From the NCBI GenBank assembly GCA_021203245.1, contig JAJQBO010000027.1, forward strand, positions 1 to 50,914: DNA of 50,914 nt, read 5' to 3'. Under the pieces are notes generated by a model that worked only from the letters and a program-made list of their open reading frames with translations, was not told the origin of the DNA and did no database searches. This document shows, in pieces, positions 43,399 through 50,914 of this stretch. The stretch is from Planctomycetaceae bacterium (lineage in GTDB: Bacteria; Planctomycetota; SZUA-567). The stretch's first letter is position 1, and each line of letters opens with the position of its first letter. The translations under genes and the position numbers were made by a program.

Positions 43399-45177
43399 TC
43401 ACTGGTGGCATATCGAACACTGGGTGTTCAAGAGGTAGTTGCCGTAATGCACCGCCCCGACCGCCTGCGCAAACTGGGCGACGGTGAACTGCGTGTCCTT
43501 GCTGAGCGCCTGCATGAGCGGCGTCTCGGCGATGCCGTCGTCCGCGACGGCGAGGTCGGCGGCGGGATTCCTCGAGAGCGCGCCTTGGCACATACAATCG
43601 AAGCAGGCGGCTCGCTTGACCAGACGGCCGAACAGGGTGCGCCGCGCCACAGTGGGTTGGACAATCCAGTCGATCTCCTCGCCGGTCACTGCCAGGGCGA
43701 CGCCGATTTCTTCGAAAATGCGGGTGACGGCCGGGTCGCCGTCCGTTTCCGCCAGCGCCATCATGTACTCGAGAAACGGCTTGCGCATGTCCCTTGGCGC
43801 GGTAGGCACGTAAAAGCCCACCTGCCCCTGATACTCCATCTCCACCACAAACCCTTTCTCCTTCATGGCGGCAATGAGGTCAGGCCGCGCCGAAGGGAGG
43901 TAGCGGAGAGCCAGCCGGAAAACGCCGCTTTGGCAGGCAAATTTTTGCAGCGTACCCGGCAGTCGGGTATTGAAGTTGTTGATGCTCCGAAGATCATCCG
44001 GTTCATACTGGCGTTCGGGCCAGGAGCCAAGGTCGATGATGAAATTGTAGACCTCCAACGGAATGGCTGGGACGGTCCCGCTTCGGGTGACATAGCCGGT
44101 GCCCAGTTCGGTCCCGAGGGTATAGGCAAACACGCCGTTACGGACCGAGTCCGAGTCCGCCACCGCCGTTTCGACGCCGGCGGTAAAGGCCGCCATGGGC
44201 CCGTCGTTCAGGATGCCGACAGGGCAGCCCGGTTTGACAAACGGTTGCAGGATGGTGTTCAGGTCGGTGAGTTTTACAAACGCCGCGTCATAATCCGCGC
44301 CAAGCGCGTCGCGTATGCCCCGCGTCTTGAAGACTTCGCCGCCGACGATCTTGTCGTTCACGACAACATCCGGAAAGCACATGCCGATGGCGTCGAACAA
44401 AAACGGAGCCGTGCCTGTTCTCGCCGCCGCATCGGCGGCCATGGCGGTGACCAATTCGACGATAGGGTCGATCAACTGCGCCACATCGGTAAAAGAGGCG
44501 GGAAACCAGTCGTATTCCCTGAACGAGACCAACTGCGCGTCGATCGCCAGGGCAAGCTTGATATCGGTGCCGCCGATATCCATGCCGAGAATGGTCTTGC
44601 CTTCCAGCCCGTGCGCGGCGGCGCGAAAAACCTCGACCGCACCGGATTCGCTCTCCTCGCCACGCCGCGGCTGAGGCAGCGTATCCACAATGGTGAAGGA
44701 AAAGCGCTCCGCCGCATCCTCCCCGTCCAGCGCCTGGAGCATACGGTCAATGACGTTCAGCGACCGGCCGTATCCGCGCCGCTTGTGGCGAGGCTCGGCA
44801 ACGCCAAACTCCTTACGGAACGCCAGTGCAAGTTCGTCAACCTCGGGAGCCTTATCCGGGTTGGCTATCCGGATGGCGCGGCCACCGAGACTGGAGAGCA
44901 TGTTGTAGAGTTCGGCAAGAAAAAAGCCGACAACGAAACCCTTGGCTTCTTCTCCATATTTGCCGAAGCGCGGCAGCCGCAGGTCGAAACGCCTCTCGCC
45001 GCCGTCAACCAGCGTCAGCGCCACGGGGAGCGAAAAAGACTCTTCCTGCCCCATGGCGAGATACGAGCTGCGGACATCCGGTATGTAGACGCTTTGACCC
45101 TTTTTGGCTGCAGTGATGAAAGCGGTGGTGTGCGTATCCACAAAAATCTCCATATAGTCGTGAACAGGTTTACGCAT
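43399..45177 (-). CDS. Long ROK/ASKHA-type sugar-kinase-like protein
   Basis: ATG 45177 overlaps the activase stop by eight bases, so the two are probably translationally coupled. The 592-residue protein is about twice the size of a ROK kinase. The actin-like ATP-binding core begins only near residue 195 (TILGMDIGGTDIKLALA, the phosphate-1 motif) and continues with ILNDGPMAAFTAGV and GVFAYTLGTELGTGYV. The first 190 residues are an unrecognised domain (FVDTHTTAFITAAKKGQSVYIPD, PRFGKYGEEAKGFVVGFFLAEL). The C-terminus has cysteine pairs (CFDCMC and CSICHQ) that could bind metal. In this operon it could phosphorylate the imported sugar or the product of the radical enzyme; regulator function is an alternative, but no DNA-binding helix is evident. 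Confidence 0.75.
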   Translation of the reverse strand: MRKPVHDYMEIFVDTHTTAFITAAKKGQSVYIPDVRSSYLAMGQEESFSLPVALTLVDGGERRFDLRLPRFGKYGEEAKGFVVGFFLAELYNMLSSLGGRAIRIANPDKAPEVDELALAFRKEFGVAEPRHKRRGYGRSLNVIDRMLQALDGEDAAERFSFTIVDTLPQPRRGEESESGAVEVFRAAAHGLEGKTILGMDIGGTDIKLALAIDAQLVSFREYDWFPASFTDVAQLIDPIVELVTAMAADAAARTGTAPFLFDAIGMCFPDVVVNDKIVGGEVFKTRGIRDALGADYDAAFVKLTDLNTILQPFVKPGCPVGILNDGPMAAFTAGVETAVADSDSVRNGVFAYTLGTELGTGYVTRSGTVPAIPLEVYNFIIDLGSWPERQYEPDDLRSINNFNTRLPGTLQKFACQSGVFRLALRYLPSARPDLIAAMKEKGFVVEMEYQGQVGFYVPTAPRDMRKPFLEYMMALAETDGDPAVTRIFEEIGVALAVTGEEIDWIVQPTVARRTLFGRLVKRAACFDCMCQGALSRNPAADLAVADDGIAETPLMQALSKDTQFTVAQFAQAVGAVHYGNYLLNTQCSICHQ

Positions 45178-46075
45178 GGGATGCGGCGACAACGCACGCC
45201 CGCATCTCGCGCATTTCCGTTTCGGTGAATGCCGTGACATTTTCCGCAACACAAGAGTGGATGCCCATGCGACGATATTTCGAGACGGCGAGCGGGTTAT
45301 AGTTCATCAGTTCGATGCGGATGGTCGGGTCCACCGAGGCGACGTACCGTGCTATCGCCTCAAGGTTGGCCGTATCGGCGGTATAGCCGGGGATCAGCGG
45401 CACCCGCACCAGCAGTCTGTCCGTTCCGGCGAGGTGCCGAGCAAGCGCGGCAAAATTGCGCTGAATCTGTTCATTACCGGCTCCGGTGGCTGCTTGATGG
45501 CGGCCGGTGTCGTGGATTTTGATATCCACCTGAAAGAAGTCGATACATTCCGTCAGCGCCAGCAGCCGTTCCCATCGACCCGCCATGCTGGTCTCGAGAG
45601 CGGTATGGATGCCCCGTGCCTTCAGCGCCGTCGCTACCTCGACAACGAAATCCGCCTGCTCCAACGGTTCGCCGCCCGAAAACGTCACGCCCCCGCCGGA
45701 CGACTCGTAGAACACCTGATCGGCCAAAAGCCGTTCGATTACCTCGCCTGCCTCGGCCTTGTATCCGTCCATTGCCAGCGCATTGCAGACGCAGTGGTCG
45801 ACGCACGTGCCGCATCGGGTACAGGTGCTGTGGTCTATTTTCGGCGTTTCTCCCTGCGTCATTGCCAACGCATTACACGGGCATACTGCCGCACACGTTC
45901 CGCAGCGGCTGCACAGGTTGCCAAAATTCCACAGCCGGATTGTCCTGTCCAACCCTTCAGGATTCTGGCACCACGCGCAGCGAAGCGGGCAGCCCTTGAG
46001 AAAAACCGTGCTGCGGATGCCCGGCCCGTCGTGGACGGAAAACCGCTGAATATCGAACAGCGTTCCCGTCATCAC
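45170..46075 (-). CDS. Glycyl-radical enzyme activating enzyme (radical SAM)
   Basis: The 301-residue protein has the radical-SAM cluster motif C-x3-C-x2-C at Cys29, Cys33 and Cys36 (FLKGCPLRCAWCQNPEG), preceded by FSVHDGPGIRSTVF, the standard activase opening. A ferredoxin-like insert with two four-cysteine sets (CSRCGTCAAVCPC and CTRCGTCVDHCVC) would hold two further 4Fe-4S clusters, as in dehydratase-type activases. Also VTFSGGEPLEQ, the SAM-binding G-G-E. It makes the 5'-deoxyadenosyl radical that takes a hydrogen from the partner's glycine. It overlaps the radical-enzyme gene by four bases, which identifies its partner. Confidence 0.95.
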   Translation of the reverse strand: MMTGTLFDIQRFSVHDGPGIRSTVFLKGCPLRCAWCQNPEGLDRTIRLWNFGNLCSRCGTCAAVCPCNALAMTQGETPKIDHSTCTRCGTCVDHCVCNALAMDGYKAEAGEVIERLLADQVFYESSGGGVTFSGGEPLEQADFVVEVATALKARGIHTALETSMAGRWERLLALTECIDFFQVDIKIHDTGRHQAATGAGNEQIQRNFAALARHLAGTDRLLVRVPLIPGYTADTANLEAIARYVASVDPTIRIELMNYNPLAVSKYRRMGIHSCVAENVTAFTETEMREMRACVVAASHA

Positions 46076-48414
46076 GATTCCTCAAACGTTGTTCGTGCGA
46101 TGATCTCATCCTGCAGTTCTTTCGCCAACTCGGTGAAATACGCGGTATAGCCGGCGACGCGGATTGTCAGGTTCGGGAAGCGCTCCGGGTCTTTCTGGGC
46201 AGCCACCAAGTCTTCCCGGTTGACCACGTTGAACTGGACATGGTTGATTCCCAGCGCGACGACAGCCCGTAGGAGTGACGAGAATTTCGCGATGCCGTCT
46301 TCCGATTTGAAGAACTGGGGCAGGAATTTCATATTCAGGAGCGTCCCGTTCGAGCCGAGCCGGGATTCGATACGCGCCACCGATCGCAGCAAGGCTGTGG
46401 GGCCGTTGGTATCCCTGCCGTACATCGCCGACATGCCGCCGTCCGCGAGCGGACTCCCGGCCAGACGGCCGTCCGGGCTCGCCCCCACGTTTGCGCCCAT
46501 CGGGACGTGCGCGCTCACGGTGTACAGGCCGGTATGGTATCGTCCGCCCCGATAGTTGCGACAGCCGTCGAATTGACGGACGAAATAGCTCACCCACTGG
46601 TTGCCGATTTGGTCAACCCATTCGACGTCGTTTCCGTATTTCGGAGCCTTGTTCAGGAGCTGAAGCCGGATCTGTTCCGCATCGGCGAAATTGTGCCGGA
46701 GCGCGTCCAGCAACGCCGCCTTGTCGATTTTCCCCTCGTCGAACACCAGTTTTTTCAGTGCCGCCAGGCTGTCGGCCACGTTCGCGACCTGGATTGCCTG
46801 GATGCCGGAAAGGTTATAGTGCGCGCCGCCCCGGGTGACATCCACGCCCTTGTCGATGCATTCCATCACCACGGTGGAGAGGAGAGCGCTCGGCAGGAGC
46901 CGCTGGTGGATTTCCTCCACCTTTTCGCAGGCCGTTATCATCAGGCCAAAGAAGTGGTCGATTTGCCGCGAAAACGCCTTTTCAAGATCCGTGTACCTCG
47001 CAAACTCCGGGAGCGTTCCCGTGCGGGGACCGAGCTGCTTTCCGGTCAGCAAACACTTGCCGTCGTTGAGCGCCAGTTCAAGCGCCTTCGACAAATTAAA
47101 CATGGCCGCGTCCGACCAACCGAGCATGTTGCCGGAAGCGGTGAGTTCAACGCACCCGACAATGGCGTAATTGCGCGCGTCCTCCCGGGAAATCCCCTGC
47201 GCCATCAACGCCGGCACGATGCTTTCGTCGTTAAAGACCTGCGGCATGCCGCTCCCCATGCCGATGACCCGCGAACACGCATCGAGCAGCCGCCCCGGCG
47301 TGCCTGCGTGCAGGCGTGCGGACAGGTTCGGCTGCGGCAGCAGGATGTGGGCTTGCGCCTTCAGGAACAGGTAGGACAGTTCGTTGGACGCGTCCCTGCC
47401 GTCCATGTCGATACCGCCCAGTGCGACGTTAAAGCCGATGGGGAATCCGGCGAAAAAGCTGGCGCTATGGGAATTGCGGAGATAGACGATCTGGTTGAAT
47501 TTGAGCCATAAACACTCGATAATTTCCAACGCACCGGCCAGATCCAGTTCGCCCCGCTCGATATCGCGGCGAAAGTACGGATACAGATACTGGTCGGCCC
47601 GCCCGGGCGAGAAGGACGAGGCATTGCTTTCCAGATGGAGGAGGGTGAAGAGGAACCACAACGACTGCACCGCTTCGTGAAAACTCTCCGCCCCTCGCGT
47701 CGCAAGGTTGCGGCAGACGCGGGCCACATCCGGCTTGTTCATGGCATCGGCCAACTCGGCGTAGCGCTCGATAAAGCGGCAGGCGCCGTCCAGCACAATA
47801 CGGGCGCAGGCATAGAATTCACGTTTCTCATCGTCGGATTCGACGGCGCGCTTCGCCTCGATCTCACGGTACAATTGCCTGGGGCCTTTGGCTAGCCACG
47901 TCGCGACGTCGGGGCAGATGTGGCCCTGGGCATGATCTTTTTGATTGATCTTCACCACCTTGCCTATGGCGTCGACGAGATCTCCCGCTTCGGCCCTGAT
48001 GGTGTCCTCCAGGCTTTTTCCCTTCCAGAACGGGAGAATCCGTTCACGAAAGGAAACAATGTCCTTGGGCCTGACGTGGAATTTGTCCTGCGGCCGCAGA
48101 TGGAGCGTTTCGATTTCCTTGTCGATCCAGGATATGCCCGCTTCGGGGAATACAACCCCGGCCCGAACCCCGGCGGTGCGATTGCCGACGATCAACTCGT
48201 CCGGATCAATCGCAATGGCGATGCGGCGCATTGCCTCGGCCAGCGACAGGGCGCGTTTTTTCGCCTGGGAAAGGTCCGGATTCGCCGCATAGACTTCGGT
48301 GACGATCAGCGCCTGTTCCAGCGATAGGTACCGTTTCTCCGACAGCATCCTCTCCTTGAGGCCAAGGACGCGCGCACTCACTTCCAACCGGTCGATGTGG
48401 TCGTTCATTTCCAT
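46072..48414 (-). CDS. Glycyl-radical enzyme, dehydratase/lyase branch
   Basis: ATG 48414 has GGAG six bases upstream. The 780-residue protein carries the C-terminal glycyl-radical motif IRVAGYTAYF (radical on Gly755) and the active-site loop NYAIVGCVELTASGN, where Cys421 would form the thiyl radical and Glu423 is the general base. G-C-V-E marks the dehydratase/C-X-lyase branch (glycerol, propanediol, choline, isethionate and hydroxyproline enzymes), not pyruvate formate-lyase, which has two adjacent cysteines. Further marks: GHICPDVATWLAKG, SPGRADQYLYPYF and GGAHYNLSGIQ. The loop after GCVE reads LTASGN, different from the GCVEP of several known members. The sugar-type importer and kinase in the operon suggest a polyol or sugar derivative as substrate; this is an inference. 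Confidence 0.93.
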   Translation of the reverse strand: MEMNDHIDRLEVSARVLGLKERMLSEKRYLSLEQALIVTEVYAANPDLSQAKKRALSLAEAMRRIAIAIDPDELIVGNRTAGVRAGVVFPEAGISWIDKEIETLHLRPQDKFHVRPKDIVSFRERILPFWKGKSLEDTIRAEAGDLVDAIGKVVKINQKDHAQGHICPDVATWLAKGPRQLYREIEAKRAVESDDEKREFYACARIVLDGACRFIERYAELADAMNKPDVARVCRNLATRGAESFHEAVQSLWFLFTLLHLESNASSFSPGRADQYLYPYFRRDIERGELDLAGALEIIECLWLKFNQIVYLRNSHSASFFAGFPIGFNVALGGIDMDGRDASNELSYLFLKAQAHILLPQPNLSARLHAGTPGRLLDACSRVIGMGSGMPQVFNDESIVPALMAQGISREDARNYAIVGCVELTASGNMLGWSDAAMFNLSKALELALNDGKCLLTGKQLGPRTGTLPEFARYTDLEKAFSRQIDHFFGLMITACEKVEEIHQRLLPSALLSTVVMECIDKGVDVTRGGAHYNLSGIQAIQVANVADSLAALKKLVFDEGKIDKAALLDALRHNFADAEQIRLQLLNKAPKYGNDVEWVDQIGNQWVSYFVRQFDGCRNYRGGRYHTGLYTVSAHVPMGANVGASPDGRLAGSPLADGGMSAMYGRDTNGPTALLRSVARIESRLGSNGTLLNMKFLPQFFKSEDGIAKFSSLLRAVVALGINHVQFNVVNREDLVAAQKDPERFPNLTIRVAGYTAYFTELAKELQDEIIARTTFEES

Positions 48415-48474
48415 GATGTACTCCGTCGATCAGGGCGGGGCGCGGGATGCATCCCGCCCTTACGCTGTGCCGGA

Positions 48475-49428
48475 CTATTGCACCAGATTGCCGTTCTGGT
48501 CGCGGAAGCCGTCCTTCGTGAAGGTGCCGACCTCGAAAGGGTTGCTCTTGGGGGGATTGGTGTTCGTGCCGGTGACGTACTCAAAGGCGGTCACAATGCC
48601 GGTACGGCCGATTTTCGAGGGGAACTGGACGGTATCGCCGACCATAAGTCCTTCCTGGATGGCGGCCCGGGATTCGTCGCCAAGGTCGTAGCCGACCACG
48701 GAGACCTGATCCAGCATTTCCGACCGCTCGATGGCGGAAAGCGCACCGAGGGCGCAGTCGTCATTGACGCCGAAAACGCTGACGAGACGGTTGCCGAAGC
48801 GCTGCAGCGCGTCCTCGGTTACGGCCATGGCGCGGTCGCGCTGCCCGATGGCGTTCAGAACCTCAATCTGGATATTCGGAAGGTTTTCGGCGAAAGCGTC
48901 GCGGAAGCCCTGGCCTCGCTGGGCGCAGGACGTGACGCCGACATGGTCGACGATGAGGACAATGCCCGAGTCGACGCCGCGCTCGTTCAATCGGCCGATC
49001 AACAACCCGCCCGCGAGGCGACCGCCCGCGACGTTGTCGCTGGCGCAGTGGCTGATCACATCCACGCCTTCGGCGGCGACGTCGACGGTCACGACCGGAA
49101 TCCCGGCTGCGATGGCTTTCTTGAGGGCGGGCGCAACGGCTTTTGAATCGCAGGGCGCCAGGACGATGGCGGAGACGTGCTGTTGGGCGAAATCGTCGAT
49201 CTGGCGTACCTGCTTGCCGGCGTCGAAGTCGGCGTCGGTAATGCGGAGAACGACGTCGATATCTTTGGCCGTCTTTTCCATCTCTTCCTTCATTTCCTGG
49301 AAAAAGGGATGACGGAGAGACATTAGGCTGACGCCGATCACGAGTTTTTCTCCGGCGAACGACAGACCGGAATTGGCGATAAACAGGATGGCCGCAAACA
49401 AAAGGCCCCAGCAGGTACGCTTCAGCAT
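48475..49428 (-). CDS. Sugar ABC importer periplasmic binding protein (first gene of the radical-enzyme operon)
   Basis: ATG 49428 follows GGAG by six bases. The signal peptide is LKRTCWGLLFAAILFIANSG with cleavage near LSFA-GEK. The 317-residue protein is of the periplasmic-binding-protein-4 group: KLVIGVSLMSLRHPFFQEM, QIDDFAQQHVSAIVLAPCDSKA, AIAAGIPVVTVDVAAEGVDV, ASDNVAGGRLAGGLLIGRL, VFGVNDDCALGALSAIE, the ribose/xylose/galactose-binding outline. It lies 60 bases upstream of the radical-enzyme gene and would supply the two RbsC-like permeases and the RbsA-like ATPase further down. The order binding protein, enzyme, activase, kinase, permease, ATPase, permease is unusual in placing the enzymes between parts of the importer. 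Confidence 0.93.
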   Translation of the reverse strand: MLKRTCWGLLFAAILFIANSGLSFAGEKLVIGVSLMSLRHPFFQEMKEEMEKTAKDIDVVLRITDADFDAGKQVRQIDDFAQQHVSAIVLAPCDSKAVAPALKKAIAAGIPVVTVDVAAEGVDVISHCASDNVAGGRLAGGLLIGRLNERGVDSGIVLIVDHVGVTSCAQRGQGFRDAFAENLPNIQIEVLNAIGQRDRAMAVTEDALQRFGNRLVSVFGVNDDCALGALSAIERSEMLDQVSVVGYDLGDESRAAIQEGLMVGDTVQFPSKIGRTGIVTAFEYVTGTNTNPPKSNPFEVGTFTKDGFRDQNGNLVQ

Positions 49429-49666
49429 GGTTTTCTCCACAATACAAAACGATACACGCGTCAACGGCCACGTGCCGAGGACGGATGGACAACAGGGTAA
49501 CTAAAGGAAAAACGCGTGATACCGTGGTCGATGGGTGGTAAAATGGCTCTGTGGGCTGGCGGCGTGCGCTTGGCTGCAAAGTATTCTGCTGTGAACGCCA
49601 ACTTCATGATCGTATGATACCTCTCGCACCGGGCTTTGTCTTCCACGATAGTAGGATAATACAATT

Positions 49667-50644
49667 GTGAACACGCATTTCAGCCTGCCCCGCGACGGCA
49701 AACGCCTCATCTACGACCTTACCCCTTTCGGACTGTCCGAAGTGCCGTATCTCGCGGCGCAGAACCTGCCGCACATCTTCCCTGGTCTGCCCACCCACTA
49801 CCACAAGGGCTGTATGGAAATAAACCATTTCCTCAAGGGCGAGCGCGTCTACCGCGTCGGCGGCAACGACTTCCACCTTCGCGGCAATCAGATTTTTGTG
49901 ACCTGGCCGGACGAAGTCCATGGCAGCGGCTCGTTTCTCCACGATAAGGGCACGCACTTCTGGCTGCAACTCCGCCTGCCGCATTCCGGCGAGCCGTTTC
50001 TCGGCCTGACCGCCGACTGCGCCGCGCCGCTTCTCGATGGCATCTGGACCATGCCGCGCCGCCAGTTCCGGGCCGACACCGCCATGCAGAGCCTGTACTA
50101 CCGCATGTTGCAGATCTGCCGAAACGGGCCCTCCGCCCTGTCCCGTGCCGAATTGACAGTTCTGTTGACGGAATGGCTACTCCGCATGGTGCGGGCCTCG
50201 TCCCAGCCGTGGGAGGGAGAAATCACCCCCGACATCAACCGCGCCCTCGAGCTTGCCAGACAGAATCCCGGCGCGGCGCGATCGGTCGGCGAGTTGGCCG
50301 ACGCGGCCTGCCTGTCGGAGTCCCATTTCAAACTCAAGTTCAAGCAGCAATTGGGGGTGCCGCCGGGAGACTACCTGCTCCGGCGGCGCATCGAGACAGG
50401 GGCGGAATATCTGCTGCGGGGCGGGATGAACATTACGGACATCGCCTACACGCTGGAGTTTTCCTCGTCCCAGCATTTTTCCACGACCTTCAAGAAGTTC
50501 TTTGGCCGCAGCCCCCAGGCGTGGCTTCGCGAACGCCAGGGCGAGTCCGGTCAGCGATGTTTCGCAACGTCAAAGGGCAAAGGCCCGACGCCGTGGATTG
50601 AGGACGGTGTGTTTCACGGGTATTTGTGTGACGATGAAAGGTAA
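49667..50644 (+). CDS. AraC-family transcriptional regulator with cupin sensor domain
   Basis: GTG 49667 (AGGA ten bases upstream). The 325-residue protein has an N-terminal cupin-like ligand-binding domain (LPTHYHKGCMEINHFLKGERVYRVGGNDFHLRGNQIFVTWPDEVHGS in parts) and a C-terminal pair of helix-turn-helix motifs: ARSVGELADAACLSESHFKLKFKQQLG, then MNITDIAYTLEFSSSQHFSTTFKKFFGRSP, the AraC signature. It diverges from the radical-enzyme operon across a 238-base gap and is the obvious regulator of it, likely responding to the imported compound. No clear operator repeats are visible in the gap. Confidence 0.93.
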   Translation: MNTHFSLPRDGKRLIYDLTPFGLSEVPYLAAQNLPHIFPGLPTHYHKGCMEINHFLKGERVYRVGGNDFHLRGNQIFVTWPDEVHGSGSFLHDKGTHFWLQLRLPHSGEPFLGLTADCAAPLLDGIWTMPRRQFRADTAMQSLYYRMLQICRNGPSALSRAELTVLLTEWLLRMVRASSQPWEGEITPDINRALELARQNPGAARSVGELADAACLSESHFKLKFKQQLGVPPGDYLLRRRIETGAEYLLRGGMNITDIAYTLEFSSSQHFSTTFKKFFGRSPQAWLRERQGESGQRCFATSKGKGPTPWIEDGVFHGYLCDDER

Positions 50645-50802
50645 ACGCCTCTATCAAATAACGATCTAGGTAATAAAAACGAGGTAATTGTGGGATGGAA
50701 TTTGCATATGAAGTGGGTTTAATTCGCTTTCATGAGTTATTCTGCACCATCCATATAATTGTAGCCAATCATCGCAAAAGCGTCCATATCGGCACCCACA
50801 CA

Positions 50803-50896
50803 CGTCACCCCGGCGGTAAATCGTCGACCAGCGTCACGCGTGTGGTTGTGCCGGGGCACGGTGCGAATGACCCTGTGCTGCAATGCGATTCAGGAT
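50803..50896. repeat. Foldback repeat, left half, copy 2
   Basis: About 90 percent identical over 94 bases to 13202-13295 and in the same orientation; it shares CGTCACCCCGGCGG, GTTGTGCCGGGGC and CTGTGCTGCAATGCGATTCA. After 50896 the likeness ends, so the right arm of copy 1 is absent or replaced. It lies in the 270-base stretch after the AraC gene, which otherwise shows no gene. Confidence 0.75.
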
Positions 50897-50914
50897 TCCC
50901 AGCCGTCCACGTCC

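Noticed and set aside
1-50914. CRISPR array, rRNA genes, replication origin or insertion sequence with transposase
   Set aside because: No regularly spaced short repeats, no rRNA sequence, no DnaA-box cluster with dnaA/dnaN and no transposase frame were recognised.

Overview
The window is GC-rich (AT-rich only in one intergenic stretch near 36.4-36.8 kb) and densely coded. It looks like a Gram-negative, at least facultatively anaerobic heterotroph: two lipoproteins with lipoboxes, a TatA translocase subunit, periplasmic-binding-protein importers, and an oxygen-sensitive glycyl-radical enzyme with its activase. I cannot fix the phylum from sequence alone. TGA, TAA and TAG are all used as stops, so the code is standard.

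Layout. (1) 108-2957, minus: two envelope lipoproteins, one with a CsgG/LpoB-like fold signature and one TolB/PD40-like beta-propeller. (2) 3234-13036, minus: a podovirus structural module related to Bordetella phage BPP-1 and T7 morphogenesis genes: Bbp19-like, scaffold, major capsid, Bbp16-like cement, gp11-like tail tubular protein, a frameshifted gp12-like nozzle protein, gp13-like, gp14-like, tail fibre and a tail-fibre-assembly-like gene. There is no portal, terminase, integrase or lysis gene, so it is a remnant or a partly domesticated prophage. (3) 13202-13379: a foldback repeat whose left arm recurs at 50803-50896. (4) 13.5-19.4 kb: tatA (minus), then a membrane-anchored family-5 solute-binding protein, a chloramphenicol-acetyltransferase-like enzyme and leuS (plus). 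(5) tRNA-Arg(TCT) at 19496-19572, then a minus-strand island ending at a decayed copy of the tRNA 3' half at 29331-29369. The island holds an acetoin-dehydrogenase-like E1alpha/E1beta/E2 set, a creatinase-like M24 gene (frameshifted), a VOC protein, a small winged-helix-like protein, a sodium:solute symporter with a clear sigma-54 promoter, and an AcoR-type sigma-54 activator (frameshifted). (6) 29.4-36.2 kb, minus: a sugar ABC importer (ATPase, frameshifted permease, binding protein) with a NagB-like isomerase/deaminase, a ROK repressor and a PIG-L deacetylase, pointing to amino-sugar use; a Gfo/Idh/MocA dehydrogenase and two SDRs diverge from it (36.9-39.7 kb, plus). (7) 39.8-49.4 kb, minus: binding protein, glycyl-radical enzyme, its activase, a long ROK/ASKHA-type kinase-like protein, permease (interrupted by TGA), ATPase and second permease, with a divergent AraC-type regulator at 49667.

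The most interesting points are: the glycyl-radical-enzyme operon that carries its own complete sugar-type importer and an unusual long kinase-like protein; the sigma-54 island whose E2 has glutamate in place of the lipoyl lysine; two MITE-like elements that each supply a neighbouring gene's stop codon; the duplicated tRNA-Arg 3' end bracketing the island; and six interrupted genes, four of them at homopolymer runs, which are either sequencing errors, slippage sites or gene decay.
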